Made by a program: the position numbers and the translations under genes
In this document: positions 1 to 7,717 of the stretch, piece after piece
Layout: every line of letters starts with the position of its first letter
Numbering within the stretch: position 1 is the first letter of the stretch
Notes under the pieces: model-generated
Seen by the model: only the letters and a program-made list of their open reading frames with translations
Told to the model about the DNA's origin: nothing
Databases searched by the model: none
From: an uncultured Pseudomonadota bacterium
GTDB taxonomy: Bacteria > Bdellovibrionota_B > Oligoflexia > Oligoflexales > Bog-1112
Assembly (NCBI GenBank): GCA_937896265.1
Contig: CALBMD010000131.1
Location: 1-22,469 of the forward strand
DNA: 22,469 nt
Direction of reading: 5' to 3'

Positions 1-995
1 ATCGTTTGACTAGCTTTTACGAAGTCTTGTTGATGCGTAATCAATGCCCTTCCATAGAAATGGCGCGCGAGAAACTCATGAGCTGGGTGGTAGGCTTCAA
101 TGTTTCTACAAAGTTCGTCACGATCTAAGGCATCATTGACACTTTGGCGAAACGCTAGATCCCGCCCCAGAGGACTATTATAGTTAAAATAGATGCCAGT
201 TAATCGCACAGCCCGTTTTGACAAATGTGAGACATACCCAGGTTGAGGCTGCCCTGAAATATCGATATCGGCTTCTCTATTTTCTGACCCGGTAAAGCGA
301 ATTTCTTTCGGGCCAATATAGGTTTGGTCAATTTTAGCAATTTGCAATTCTTGCTTTTGGGCATCGTAACGCACCACTTTGTAGGGGCCAGCACCAATCG
401 GAACCGTTTTCCAAGTCTCATAATCATTTTGCAGAGCTTCAATTGGAACCAAAGTGAAATTGAGCCGCGTCAATGCATGGAGTAGCGTAGGATTTGGGCC
501 TGTAAGAACAATTTTTAGGCTAGACTTGTCCACAACTTGAACACCGCTAACTAGTCCTCCTCTATATTTCTTTGTACCCTTGATAGCGTCAATACCTAGA
601 ACGTTGTTGAAGAACGATTCAACAAATGACGGTTTGGTTGTGTAAAAGCCTCTAAGAAGCGAAAACTCAAGATCTCGCGCTTCAACCTTGCGGCCATTAT
701 GGAAGACTAGGTCATCGCGCAAAGTTAAAAGGTAGGAATTAGTCTTCCCATCCCAGCAGAAGCACTTTAGCAATCCTGGCTGCAATGAGTAGCCATGGCT
801 TGGATAAAGCAGCTGTCCTAAAACCGGAGCTGTTGTTGTATAGATCGTCTGCACCGGCGATTCAAAATGAAAGAGATCCTTATCGGTAGAAGGAACCTTA
901 ATGATCAAAGTGTCAGCAGAATGACCTACGCAAATAGCATTTGCTAGAACTATTGCTAAACTCGCTAATTTCTTAAATTTCTTAATCCAACTCAT
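1..995 (-). CDS. Family 5 extracellular solute-binding protein (OppA/DppA-like), C-terminus outside window
   Basis: This is the periplasmic substrate-binding subunit type of a peptide/nickel-class ABC transporter (SBP_bac_5). The start ATG is at 995-993 on the minus strand and the frame stays open for about 331 codons to the window edge, so the C-terminal part is missing. The N-terminus is a Sec signal peptide: basic MSWIKKFKK, a hydrophobic stretch, then GHSA before DTLIIKVP. Family hallmarks are the strand-helix signature LTLRDDLVFHNGRKVEARDL, giving the classic 'F.dG..v.A.Dv.fS' pattern, and GAGPYKV further on. It lies one base downstream of the sigma-54 response regulator (stop at 997-999), so the two are almost certainly co-transcribed and translationally coupled. 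A substrate cannot be read from the sequence. It could be a free-standing sensor-type binding protein feeding the regulator, because no permease or ATPase gene is seen beside it. Confidence 0.85.
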   Translation of the reverse strand, partial: MSWIKKFKKLASLAIVLANAICVGHSADTLIIKVPSTDKDLFHFESPVQTIYTTTAPVLGQLLYPSHGYSLQPGLLKCFCWDGKTNSYLLTLRDDLVFHNGRKVEARDLEFSLLRGFYTTKPSFVESFFNNVLGIDAIKGTKKYRGGLVSGVQVVDKSSLKIVLTGPNPTLLHALTRLNFTLVPIEALQNDYETWKTVPIGAGPYKVVRYDAQKQELQIAKIDQTYIGPKEIRFTGSENREADIDISGQPQPGYVSHLSKRAVRLTGIYFNYNSPLGRDLAFRQSVNDALDRDELCRNIEAYHPAHEFLARHFYGRALITHQQDFVKASQT

Positions 996-996
996 C

Positions 997-2406
997 TTAC
1001 TCAATCTCGCTATAGTGGCTTGATAGCCCCAAAGCTTCCCTCCTGCGGATATAGGCCATATAAGGCAGACCAGTTAACCTAGCTGCCTGTGCTCTTTTAC
1101 CTTCTGCAAGAATCATCGCTTTTTGTAGATAAATACGTTCAAAGCTATCCATCTGCTTTTTAAATTCTTCGTGGCTTGGGAAATCTTCTGGACGATCAAT
1201 TTTATTTATTTCGCCCAATACTGCATTGATGCTGTTACCGCTTCGATCAAAATGAGAGAGTTCAAGGACATCTTCCGCAAGGAGGTATGCCCGAGAGACA
1301 GAGGAAATTAGTTCTCTCACGTTCCCTGGCCAGGTAAACGTTTGCAATTTGCCAAGGGCAACATCACTTATCCTTTTATTTTGCCCGGAAGCGCTATTTT
1401 TCTTCTGAATGGCAGATTCAACTATAGGTGCAATATCTGCTCGTCGCTCGCAAAGCGATGGCACATCGATTGAAACATCATTAATGCGGAAGTATAGATC
1501 TTCTCTAAATCGTCCATTTTTGACTTCATTAGCCAGGCTTCGATTAGTAGCAGAAACTATCCGTACGTCGATTTTACGAGCATGATTGCTACCAATGGGC
1601 GTCACTTCGCGCTTTTGTAAAACCCTTAAAAGCTTGGCTTGAACATCTAGCGGCAGTTCTCCTATTTCATCCAAAAATAGAGTCCCACCGTGCGCAGCTA
1701 CAAACTTACCAGCTTGGTCGCTGATAGCACCGGTGAACGAACCTTTGACGTGGCCAAATAATTCTCGTTCAATTATTTCTCGCGGAAAGGCAGCGCAGTT
1801 AACTGCTATAAATGGACCATTTTTACGCTTAGAGTTTCGATGCAAGGATTCAGCAACTTCGTCTTTTCCCACCCCAGACTGACCCAAAATCAAAACGCTC
1901 TCGCTTGCATTGGCAAACTTAGTCACCAGGTCTGCAACGTGAGCCAGCTCATGAGAGCAGCCTTTAAGACCTAAAATATTTTTGATCTTGTCAGCGTTAT
2001 CTACTTTTTGGACACCAGTTAGACTTGCATGCTTTGCTTTAATAGACGCAACCTCTGCAAGGAGTAAAACCGTCTCTTTGCTTTTATCTTTGCGATAGAA
2101 GTGATCTGCGCCCGCATTGATGCAGGATGTCGCTGCTTCCTGAGTTTCATCCCCCGAAAGAACGACTATGTGAATATTAGGATCAAATGCTTTTAGCTCA
2201 GCAATTACCCCCAACCCGCTCTTGGGCATGTGGAGGTCGACAATTGCCATCCTGACGGGTTCAGTTGTCGGGGAATGACGGGCAAAGTTAACAGCCTTGG
2301 TAGGATCACTAAAGGCTTTTAGGGGTATGTTCTTTTCGCTAAACAGCGTCTGAATAGCAGTTAGAAACAACTCATCATCATCAATTGCAATTACGCGAGC
2401 TTCCAT
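997..2406 (-). CDS. Sigma-54-dependent response regulator (NtrC family)
   Basis: The 469-residue protein has the full NtrC layout. A receiver domain covers roughly residues 1-115, with acidic pocket DDDE (9-12), phospho-acceptor Asp57 in VDLHMP, Ser84 and Lys106. An AAA+ sigma-54 activation domain covers about 145-380: Walker A GQSGVGKD (175-182), the sigma-54 contact loop GSFTGA (222-227) and Walker B LFLDEIGE (243-250). The C-terminal Fis-type helix-turn-helix is AQAARLTGLPYMAYIRRREA (about 439-458). The loop is GSFTGA rather than the usual GAFTGA, a mild variant that keeps the FTGA core. The ATG at 2406 is preceded by GGGAG six bases away, which supports this start. No histidine kinase gene lies beside it. 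Its only clear neighbour in the same transcript is the solute-binding protein gene at 1-995, which suggests signal-controlled uptake or sensing (inference). Confidence 0.95.
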   Translation of the reverse strand: MEARVIAIDDDELFLTAIQTLFSEKNIPLKAFSDPTKAVNFARHSPTTEPVRMAIVDLHMPKSGLGVIAELKAFDPNIHIVVLSGDETQEAATSCINAGADHFYRKDKSKETVLLLAEVASIKAKHASLTGVQKVDNADKIKNILGLKGCSHELAHVADLVTKFANASESVLILGQSGVGKDEVAESLHRNSKRKNGPFIAVNCAAFPREIIERELFGHVKGSFTGAISDQAGKFVAAHGGTLFLDEIGELPLDVQAKLLRVLQKREVTPIGSNHARKIDVRIVSATNRSLANEVKNGRFREDLYFRINDVSIDVPSLCERRADIAPIVESAIQKKNSASGQNKRISDVALGKLQTFTWPGNVRELISSVSRAYLLAEDVLELSHFDRSGNSINAVLGEINKIDRPEDFPSHEEFKKQMDSFERIYLQKAMILAEGKRAQAARLTGLPYMAYIRRREALGLSSHYSEIE

Positions 2407-2767
2407 TGAATTCTCCCAAAATCCGGCCCTAGGTCGTTCGTTACCGAAAAGCCTTCTTTTGAGATCGTCCCCGCAAGCGTCCGCAACAGATATTTTCCGC
2501 GTCAGCTGTAGCTCACAACCAGGCCGCTCTCAAAAGCGGCGGTATTGAACTAGTGTCTTTATGCTCCTGGCCGTGGCGGAAATCCAGAAAAATCTTTGGT
2601 TTGGTAGGTGGGTCCGTTTCCAGAAATGGCAAGGCTATGAAAGCAAAAGAGTATTCTTTTGGATGCTCTTCGCGATATTCGCCTTTCAAAATTAAATTGG
2701 CAGGATTATCGTGCATCAGAAATGAAGGCAACTTCTGATTTGAAATTAGCCTAAAACAGCCCGTGCG
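2407..2767. other. 361-bp intergenic stretch, no convincing gene
   Basis: Both strands carry short open frames here: minus 2513-2731, which needs a TTG start, and plus 2553-2738, which needs a GTG start. Neither has a convincing ribosome binding site or a domain I recognise. A perfect 6-bp inverted repeat (GCCGCT at 2523-2528, AGCGGC at 2535-2540, six-base loop) is present but no T-run follows on either strand, so it is not a standard terminator. The part just upstream of 2406 holds the ribosome binding site of the response regulator. The rest may be decayed coding DNA; I cannot assign it. Confidence 0.4.
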
Positions 2768-3427
2768 CTAGGTCCTAGATTTTGATGAGAGTGGGGCTAC
2801 GCTACTAATCTTAGGTGAATTTGCAGTCTGGATGAAGCTATCGTAGCTTTTAGTTAGTCCTGGGGTCTCAGAGTTGTATATTAGCTTATCATATTCCGGC
2901 GCGATCATAACGACCTTTTCGCCCCCTTCAAATGTCTGATTAACAAGAAGATCGTTGACATCAATTATTTCAAATTTAGATAAAAGCGAAGATACAGCAT
3001 CATTGATAGCTTTTCTATCAAAAGCATATGTCTCCGTTTTGGCGACTGCTTGCTTTTTATTTACAAAGTCCTTTTGTCTCTTAGTTACAAATGTCAATAT
3101 TACCTTGTCATAGGTGCTCGAAGCAAATGAGCTTACAATTGCAAAAACAGAAGCGCGTCTCACCTTGTCTAGGTTGTCTTCTGGAGAATCAAAATCAAAG
3201 GTTACAACTTCAACTTGAAAATGTGCTGGTGATTTACTTTTAATGGAAACATTTGAAATAAAGGTTGATCCAGCGATTTGACTCGCTACTTTTTTAATAT
3301 CACCAGTTCTTTTTATCCCATATTCAATTTTATTTTTTGTAATTGGATCGATGCTAGATTTAGCACAGACTGCACCAGGATAGGAAATAAAGGCAAAAAA
3401 AGATATTTTTAGGATGTTGCTAATCAT
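2768..3427 (-). CDS. Secreted or periplasmic protein of unknown function
   Basis: The product has 219 residues when started at the ATG at 3427, which has GGGAG about eight bases upstream; an upstream in-frame TTG at 3451 is less likely because it would put hydrophilic residues before the signal peptide. Residues 1-22 form a Sec signal peptide, with a hydrophobic core ILKISFFAFISY and a probable signal peptidase I cut after VCA. Residue Cys21 is not in a lipobox, because Val precedes it. The mature part is soluble-looking and lysine/serine rich (for example TFVTKRQKDFVNKKQAVAK), with an alternating beta-like pattern. I recognise no domain. It lies 186 bases downstream of the toxin-antitoxin genes on the same strand and may have its own promoter in that gap, although I see no strong one. 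Confidence 0.7.
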   Translation of the reverse strand: MISNILKISFFAFISYPGAVCAKSSIDPITKNKIEYGIKRTGDIKKVASQIAGSTFISNVSIKSKSPAHFQVEVVTFDFDSPEDNLDKVRRASVFAIVSSFASSTYDKVILTFVTKRQKDFVNKKQAVAKTETYAFDRKAINDAVSSLLSKFEIIDVNDLLVNQTFEGGEKVVMIAPEYDKLIYNSETPGLTKSYDSFIQTANSPKISSVAPLSSKSRT

Positions 3428-3613
3428 TAAGCGCTCCCACTTCTGAACCAAAGATGGAAATTAAATGTTTTCTTATTGTGCAGGCTATCATACCTGAGGG
3501 AGAGCATAAACTAGACAAATTTGGGGCTAGATCATAGAAGGGGTTTAGCATAAATGCTTTAGTTTTTTATCGTAGCCAAACAGATAAGTTTGAATCTTAA
3601 ATCATAGAACTGC

Positions 3614-3946
3614 CTATTTGGCTTCTTCAGATGGCTGGTTCCCTCGCTTCAGGCCGGCTATTTCGTAGTATCGCTCCATCCCATTCATCAAGTAATGCTT
3701 TATAACTCCTTGACGAGTCATACCAAATTCCTTTGCAATCTTGTCGAGCTGCACAACGATCTCAACCGGCAAATCCAGGTTCGTCTTAATAAGATCATCC
3801 TGATGCTTAGGACGACCTTTCAACGGTCTCGTACGATTGCTTACAACAATGTCACCTTCATCCTTTGGCTTTAGCCTCTGGATTTCATCTTCAACGGATT
3901 CCTCCGTCCAAGTTACTTTTTTACTTTTACCGCTTTTACTTCCCAT
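3614..3946 (-). CDS. Ribbon-helix-helix antitoxin (BrnA-like)
   Basis: The product has 110 residues from the ATG at 3946, which has GGGAG upstream; a TTG at 3961 in the same frame is the longer alternative. The C-terminal half fits a ribbon-helix-helix DNA-binding fold: strand IKTNLDLP (53-60), helix EIVVQLDKIAKEFG, turn MTR, then helix QGVIKHYLMNGMERYYEIAG. The N-terminal half is charged (VTWTEESVEDEIQRLKPKDE) and is the likely toxin-binding arm, as in BrnA-type antitoxins. The gene overlaps the end of the upstream toxin gene by 34 bases, which is typical of the toxin-first BrnTA order. It should bind the paired palindromes upstream of the toxin gene and repress the operon (inference). A general CopG-like regulator is the alternative, but the neighbour argues for an antitoxin. 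Confidence 0.75.
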   Translation of the reverse strand: MGSKSGKSKKVTWTEESVEDEIQRLKPKDEGDIVVSNRTRPLKGRPKHQDDLIKTNLDLPVEIVVQLDKIAKEFGMTRQGVIKHYLMNGMERYYEIAGLKRGNQPSEEAK

Positions 3947-4221
3947 TCTTCTGACTCCCAATATGTGATTAGGTGTTTGTAATAGCCAAGATCATCCTCG
4001 ATTTCTTCGAAGACCAGTGTGTAAAACTTGCTATCAGCCATACCCACCAGCCGAATTTGCTCGGGATAGTCTCGATGGGTATATTCACCAACCGGACTGG
4101 CAAAGACCATTTTTGCCAGATCTTGCAGCAGATACCCACGACGTCTTTTACATAGGGAGCTCTTTTCATCATCCCATTCCAGCCCCATCGACTCATCAAA
4201 GCCCATATCGGCATTCTCCAT
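3913..4221 (-). CDS. BrnT-like toxin (putative ribonuclease)
   Basis: The product has 102 residues. The order of features resembles the BrnT/RelE-fold toxin family: an N-terminal aromatic-acidic element LEWDDEK (14-20), a basic patch CKRRRG, the DLAKMVF element, a central RLVGMADSKFYTLVFEE hairpin (57-73), and a terminal strand YYKHLITYWES (80-90) where BrnT has its 'RIISAR' strand. BrnT toxins cleave RNA and are neutralised by an RHH antitoxin encoded just downstream, and that arrangement is present here. The sequence is somewhat divergent (no classic RIISAR), so activity is inferred. The start ATG at 4221 has no good Shine-Dalgarno sequence; a palindromic operator covers the space where it would sit, so translation may be weak or leaderless-like. 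Confidence 0.6.
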   Translation of the reverse strand: MENADMGFDESMGLEWDDEKSSLCKRRRGYLLQDLAKMVFASPVGEYTHRDYPEQIRLVGMADSKFYTLVFEEIEDDLGYYKHLITYWESEEWEVKAVKVKK

Positions 4222-4289
4222 TAAATCATAAATATCATGATTTAAACTACAGATAAATAAATCATATTATCTATGATTTATTTGGTCAA
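4221..4289 (-). promoter_or_regulatory. Toxin-antitoxin promoter with two palindromic operators
   Basis: Reading the minus strand, TTGACC (4289-4284) and TATGAT (4266-4261) are separated by exactly 17 bp, a near-consensus sigma-70 promoter about 35 bases from the toxin ATG. Two inverted repeats share the half-site AAATCAT/ATGATTT and both have a 7-bp spacer. One has 11-bp perfect arms (4255-4265 and 4273-4283) and spans the promoter spacer and -10. The other has 9-bp perfect arms (4221-4229 and 4237-4245) and lies between the transcription start and the ATG. The centres are 36 bp apart. This is the layout expected for autorepression by the RHH antitoxin. Confidence 0.85.
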
Positions 4290-4320
4290 CTTTTGAAGCC
4301 CCTGAGAGCGTTGCTAAAAC

Positions 4321-5073
4321 AACCTGTCACTTGATTTTTTGATAATTCCGGCTCAAATCAAACCGGGTTCGGAAAAATTACCTTTGTATTTAGGAGCTTA
4401 TAAAATGATGTTACTCGGTGTTTGCCAAAAACGGAAGTGACAAGTGACAGGTTAAGGTGGTATTCCTACGCCTTTTCCGGATATTTCCTGGCTTTTTAGG
4501 GTATTAAAGGAGACGAGGTTTTTGTAAATCCCGACTTTTGTTGCCACGATCAGCAAAAGGCGGAAATTCACTCTAGCTGTAACCGGCTGATCTCAAAAAA
4601 CTTTCGCGATCTCAAAGCGGGAGTCTTATCAAAAAAGCAAGTGACAGATTAGCTTGGTAAAATCGTAAAAGGTTGCATCAAAGAATCTTTGCTCTAAATT
4701 GAGCTCGGATGGCTTCGGGGAACCGATCATTTATAGAAGTACCAATCTGACCTGTCACTTGCTTTTTTGATAAGGCCAAGAAGCCAATAAAGGAATAAGT
4801 CCAAGTAAAGATGAGTATTCCAAAATTTAGAGAGAGGTGAGCATCAGCTCATAGTGCCAGGCTCGGATGACATGCTACGCTTCGCAATTTGCTAATCTCA
4901 AAGCTTCTTTTGCCCACAAATTTTCTTCTCACCACCCTAACCTGTCACCTGTCACTTTGATTTTTTGCGCTGAGCTCAACTCTCGAAAATTTTTCCGCAA
5001 TGATCTATATGCATTAGAGTGAACGATATCTGATAATGAACCACGAAAAACAAAAACCGAGGTGACAGGTTAT
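4321..5073. repeat. Iteron-like TGTCAC-core repeats, candidate plasmid origin
   Basis: About 1.1 kb without a gene (4290-5387) lies upstream of the replication protein and holds at least six copies of an oriented repeat with core CCTGTCAC or its complement. The cores are at 4323-4330(+), 4444-4451(-), 4641-4648(-), 4751-4758(+), 4941-4948(+) and 5062-5069(-). Three copies (4323-4345, 4626-4648 on the minus strand, 4751-4773) extend to 22-23 bp, with CACTTG followed by a T-run and GATAA. On the other side of the core several copies share TTA...TGGT (for example after 4451, 4648 and 5069). Two copies carry a second core 7 bp away (4437/4444 and 4941/4948). Iterons of this length near a rep gene normally bind the replication initiator. 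Here they are spaced 100-200 bp apart and lie in both orientations, which is less regular than in classical iteron plasmids. Confidence 0.7.
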
Positions 5074-5163
5074 CTTGGTCAAAACACAAATTTGGAGGCG
5101 AGCCTTGACTCCACTATTACATGGAGCAACACTCGTATATAGGAAATCAAAAAACAGCAAATT

Positions 5164-5199
5164 ATGGAGGTGTATCTCGTGCTTAGAAAAACGCTTTAG
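5164..5199 (+). other. Possible leader peptide ORF upstream of rep gene
   Basis: A very good Shine-Dalgarno sequence, GGAGGTG (5166-5172), sits seven bases before a GTG at 5179 that opens a six-codon frame (M-L-R-K-T-L, stop TAG 5197-5199). In the same frame an ATG at 5164 would give an 11-residue peptide, but the ATG overlaps the Shine-Dalgarno sequence. Some plasmids control rep translation through a short leader peptide. Here the distance to the rep start is about 190 bases, so the link is only a suggestion. Confidence 0.25.
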
Positions 5200-5256
5200 G
5201 TAGTTTGGAAGATTGGGAACCCGGCCGCAGCCGCGCTAACGATTGCGACCGAGTAG

Positions 5257-5282
5257 AGTGTGAATATGTGTACATCCACACT
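5257..5282. promoter_or_regulatory. Imperfect palindrome with DnaA-box-like halves
   Basis: AGTGTG (5257-5262) and CACACT (5277-5282) form the ends of an imperfect inverted repeat around TATGTGTACAT. The two halves contain 9-mers that match the DnaA box TTATCCACA at seven of nine positions (ACATCCACA at 5272-5280; the complement of TGTGAATAT at 5259-5267). The position, 105 bp upstream of the replication gene and next to the iteron-like repeats, fits an origin or a rep operator. Which of the two it is cannot be told from sequence. Confidence 0.35.
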
Positions 5283-5387
5283 TTTATTAGTATCCTCTTT
5301 CTTCCCGAAAATCAATCAATTCATTGGGTTAAATCACATTGATCGCGTCGATTTCTTTATAGATTTCAACGCATTCGGGAGATCTTT

Positions 5388-7676
5388 ATGCAAAATTTTA
5401 GAGAAAAAAATTTAGATGCCGCGTTAGCATATGCAAAAGTTGGTCTACCTGTCATCCCTTTGCACAGTATTGATAATGGCAACTGTACCTGCTGCCAAGA
5501 CTGCAAAAGTGCAGGCAAACACCCAAGAATCAAAGAATGGCTTAGCAAAGCTAGCATCAACGAAGACGTCATAAAAGGATGGTGGTTTGATTGGCCCAAT
5601 TCCAATGTTGGGATTGTCACAGGACGAGCATCAAACCTACTGGTTGTTGACGTTGATCCTCGTCACGGGGGAGATAAGTCATTAGTTGATTTAGAAGCTG
5701 AGTTTGGTTCGATGCCAGCTACATTAAGATGCACCACTGGTGGTGGCGGAGCACATTACTATTTTGATCTACCCGATGTCGAAATCAAAAACCGTGTAAA
5801 TTTCAGACCCGGACTTGATGTACGCGCCGAAGGTGGTTTCATTGTGGCAACACCCAGCACGCATATTTCAGGGAAAGACTATGCATGGTGCCAGAAGTTT
5901 AGCTTAGAAAAATTAGCAAAAGTTCCACAATGGCTTTTAAACGAGATTCTTAAGCCAGCAGCAAAACCACATTTTAATAGCACCATTGGAGAGGGTCAAA
6001 GGAATACATTTTTAACGAGCCAAGCCGGCTATCTGCTCAAGCGTGGTTTGCGTGGCAATGATCTTTTGAAAGAATTGCTCAATATTAATAGTGCTCGTGT
6101 AAGTCCTCCTCTTGAGTTCAATGAAGTAGCACGCATTGCTTCCAATGTTTCACGCTACCAACCTTCGCAACCTATCGTGCAATGGTTATCAGCTCCAAAG
6201 GAACTGCCACAAAAAACGTTTGCTCTGCCTGAGTTAAAGGAATCAATGATTCCAGAGATCCTCAAGCCATGGGTTCTAGACATCACAGACCGGATGCAGG
6301 TTGTCCCTGAATTCGTCATGGTGCCAGCAATTGCAAGCATGGCAGCAGTAATTGGCAGACAATTAGGCATCTATCCTAAGAAGCATGACGATTGGTTTAC
6401 TGTGCCAAATTTGTGGGGTGCTATTGTCGCAAGACCTGGGTCTCTCAAATCTCCAACCATTGCTGAAGCATTCGCTCCGTTAGAGTCTTTGATCAAAAAA
6501 GCTGTAGAAGCGCATAGTGAGCAAAAGGCTGAAATATCAGTTGCAGAAGAAACACTATTGTTCGAATTAGAAGAGAAAAAAGAACAGCTAAAAAAGGCCC
6601 TAAAAGCAAAAGACAACGAAAAAATTGCTTCAATTAAGCAGGAAGTCGTTCAGATCCAAGAGAGCATCAATGCAGGTTCCGCAAAGGAAAAACGCTATAA
6701 AACCAATGATGCAACAGTTGAGAAGATCGCCCATCTTCTGCGAGACAACCCTAATGGTCTCCTGCTATTTCGCGACGAATTGGCCGGATGGATTCGTAAT
6801 TTAGAGAAAGCTGGAAGGGAAGGCGATCGAGAGTTCTATCTTGAAGCATGGAATGGCTATGGGTCTTACACAGTCGATCGTGTTGGGACTGGCACTATTC
6901 ACGTTCCGGCGCTTTGCATGTCTGTGTTTGGTGGTATTCAACCAAGCAAGCTTGCAGACTATATCAAACGCTGCCAAACCGGTGTGGGTGATGACGGGAT
7001 GCTGCAACGTTTTCAGCTTTTAGTCTACCCCGAAGAAAGCAGAAACTGGCGCAATATTGATCGGCTCCCCAATAAAGAGGCAAAGGAAGCCGTTATTGAC
7101 CTTTTCCATTGGCTCGACAATGTAAGAGAGTTGGGAAGCGCCGAGGAAGATGATGACATCCCAGGGGTTCGATTTTCGAACGGTGCCCAAGAAATTTTTA
7201 ATGAATGGCGCACTCGTTTAGAAGTCAGACTCAGATCAGGAGAAATCGATAATCCTGCATTTGAATCTCATTTAGCAAAATTTCGCTCCCTTGTACCAAG
7301 TCTTGCGTTGATTTTTTGGCTTTGTGAAGTCTTTGGAACAGGCCCCCAAAATGGAGTCTCAGCATCGGCGCTTAGGATGGCCATTCAATGGGCTGATTTC
7401 TTAGAACAGCACGCTAAGAAAATCTACTTCTCAGAAAGTCAAGCAGACAGCTCATCGGCTCATTGTTTGGCTGCCAAGATCAAAGCTGGAAAGGTAGAGG
7501 ACAAAGCCACCTTACGAGCGATTTGTCGCAACCATTGGGCAAACCTCGGAACCAAAGAGCAGGTAGAAGACGCTTTAGAAGTATTGGAACAGCTGGGATG
7601 GCTTCGTGTTAGCGAAGGTGACAGTCGCAGTCCAGTGAGTCGGCGTATTAATTTACACCCAAGCTTTTGCAAATAG
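5388..7676 (+). CDS. Primase-polymerase / DUF3987-type replication protein
   Basis: This 762-residue protein probably primes and unwinds the replicon's own DNA. Residues 1-190 are a bifunctional primase/polymerase (Prim-Pol) domain: a cysteine cluster CTCCQDC (33-39) followed by GKHP, the metal-binding VVDVDP (86-91, Asp88 and Asp90), GGGGAHYYF (118-126) with the catalytic-type His123, and RAEGGFIVATPS. A primase C-terminal helical segment follows at about 200-258. The rest is a DUF3987-like ATPase: RPGSLKSP as a P-loop variant (349-356), a Glu/Lys-rich coiled coil (about 370-430) inserted after it, and Walker B-like GLLLFRDEL (457-465). The start ATG has GGGAG six bases upstream. Such proteins are common on plasmids, phages and integrative elements. 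Its position directly after the iteron-like region makes it the likely initiator or replicative primase-helicase. Confidence 0.85.
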   Translation: MQNFREKNLDAALAYAKVGLPVIPLHSIDNGNCTCCQDCKSAGKHPRIKEWLSKASINEDVIKGWWFDWPNSNVGIVTGRASNLLVVDVDPRHGGDKSLVDLEAEFGSMPATLRCTTGGGGAHYYFDLPDVEIKNRVNFRPGLDVRAEGGFIVATPSTHISGKDYAWCQKFSLEKLAKVPQWLLNEILKPAAKPHFNSTIGEGQRNTFLTSQAGYLLKRGLRGNDLLKELLNINSARVSPPLEFNEVARIASNVSRYQPSQPIVQWLSAPKELPQKTFALPELKESMIPEILKPWVLDITDRMQVVPEFVMVPAIASMAAVIGRQLGIYPKKHDDWFTVPNLWGAIVARPGSLKSPTIAEAFAPLESLIKKAVEAHSEQKAEISVAEETLLFELEEKKEQLKKALKAKDNEKIASIKQEVVQIQESINAGSAKEKRYKTNDATVEKIAHLLRDNPNGLLLFRDELAGWIRNLEKAGREGDREFYLEAWNGYGSYTVDRVGTGTIHVPALCMSVFGGIQPSKLADYIKRCQTGVGDDGMLQRFQLLVYPEESRNWRNIDRLPNKEAKEAVIDLFHWLDNVRELGSAEEDDDIPGVRFSNGAQEIFNEWRTRLEVRLRSGEIDNPAFESHLAKFRSLVPSLALIFWLCEVFGTGPQNGVSASALRMAIQWADFLEQHAKKIYFSESQADSSSAHCLAAKIKAGKVEDKATLRAICRNHWANLGTKEQVEDALEVLEQLGWLRVSEGDSRSPVSRRINLHPSFCK

Positions 7677-7717
7677 CCTGTGTACGTCTTACAAAAAACT
7701 AAAAAGGATTTACCAAT

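Noticed and set aside
200..442. 80-residue minus-strand frame inside the solute-binding protein
   Set aside because: It lies in another frame of the long coding region 1-995, which has clear family motifs and a signal peptide.
2523..2540. 6-bp perfect hairpin as a terminator
   Set aside because: No T-run follows on either strand and no gene end lies at the right distance.
2513..2731. 72-residue minus-strand frame
   Set aside because: Needs a TTG start, no ribosome binding site, no recognisable motif; noted only in the intergenic entry.
3540..3580. AGCAT/ATGCT hairpin followed by Ts near 3549-3570 as a plus-strand terminator
   Set aside because: The stem is only five base pairs, and no plus-strand gene ends upstream.
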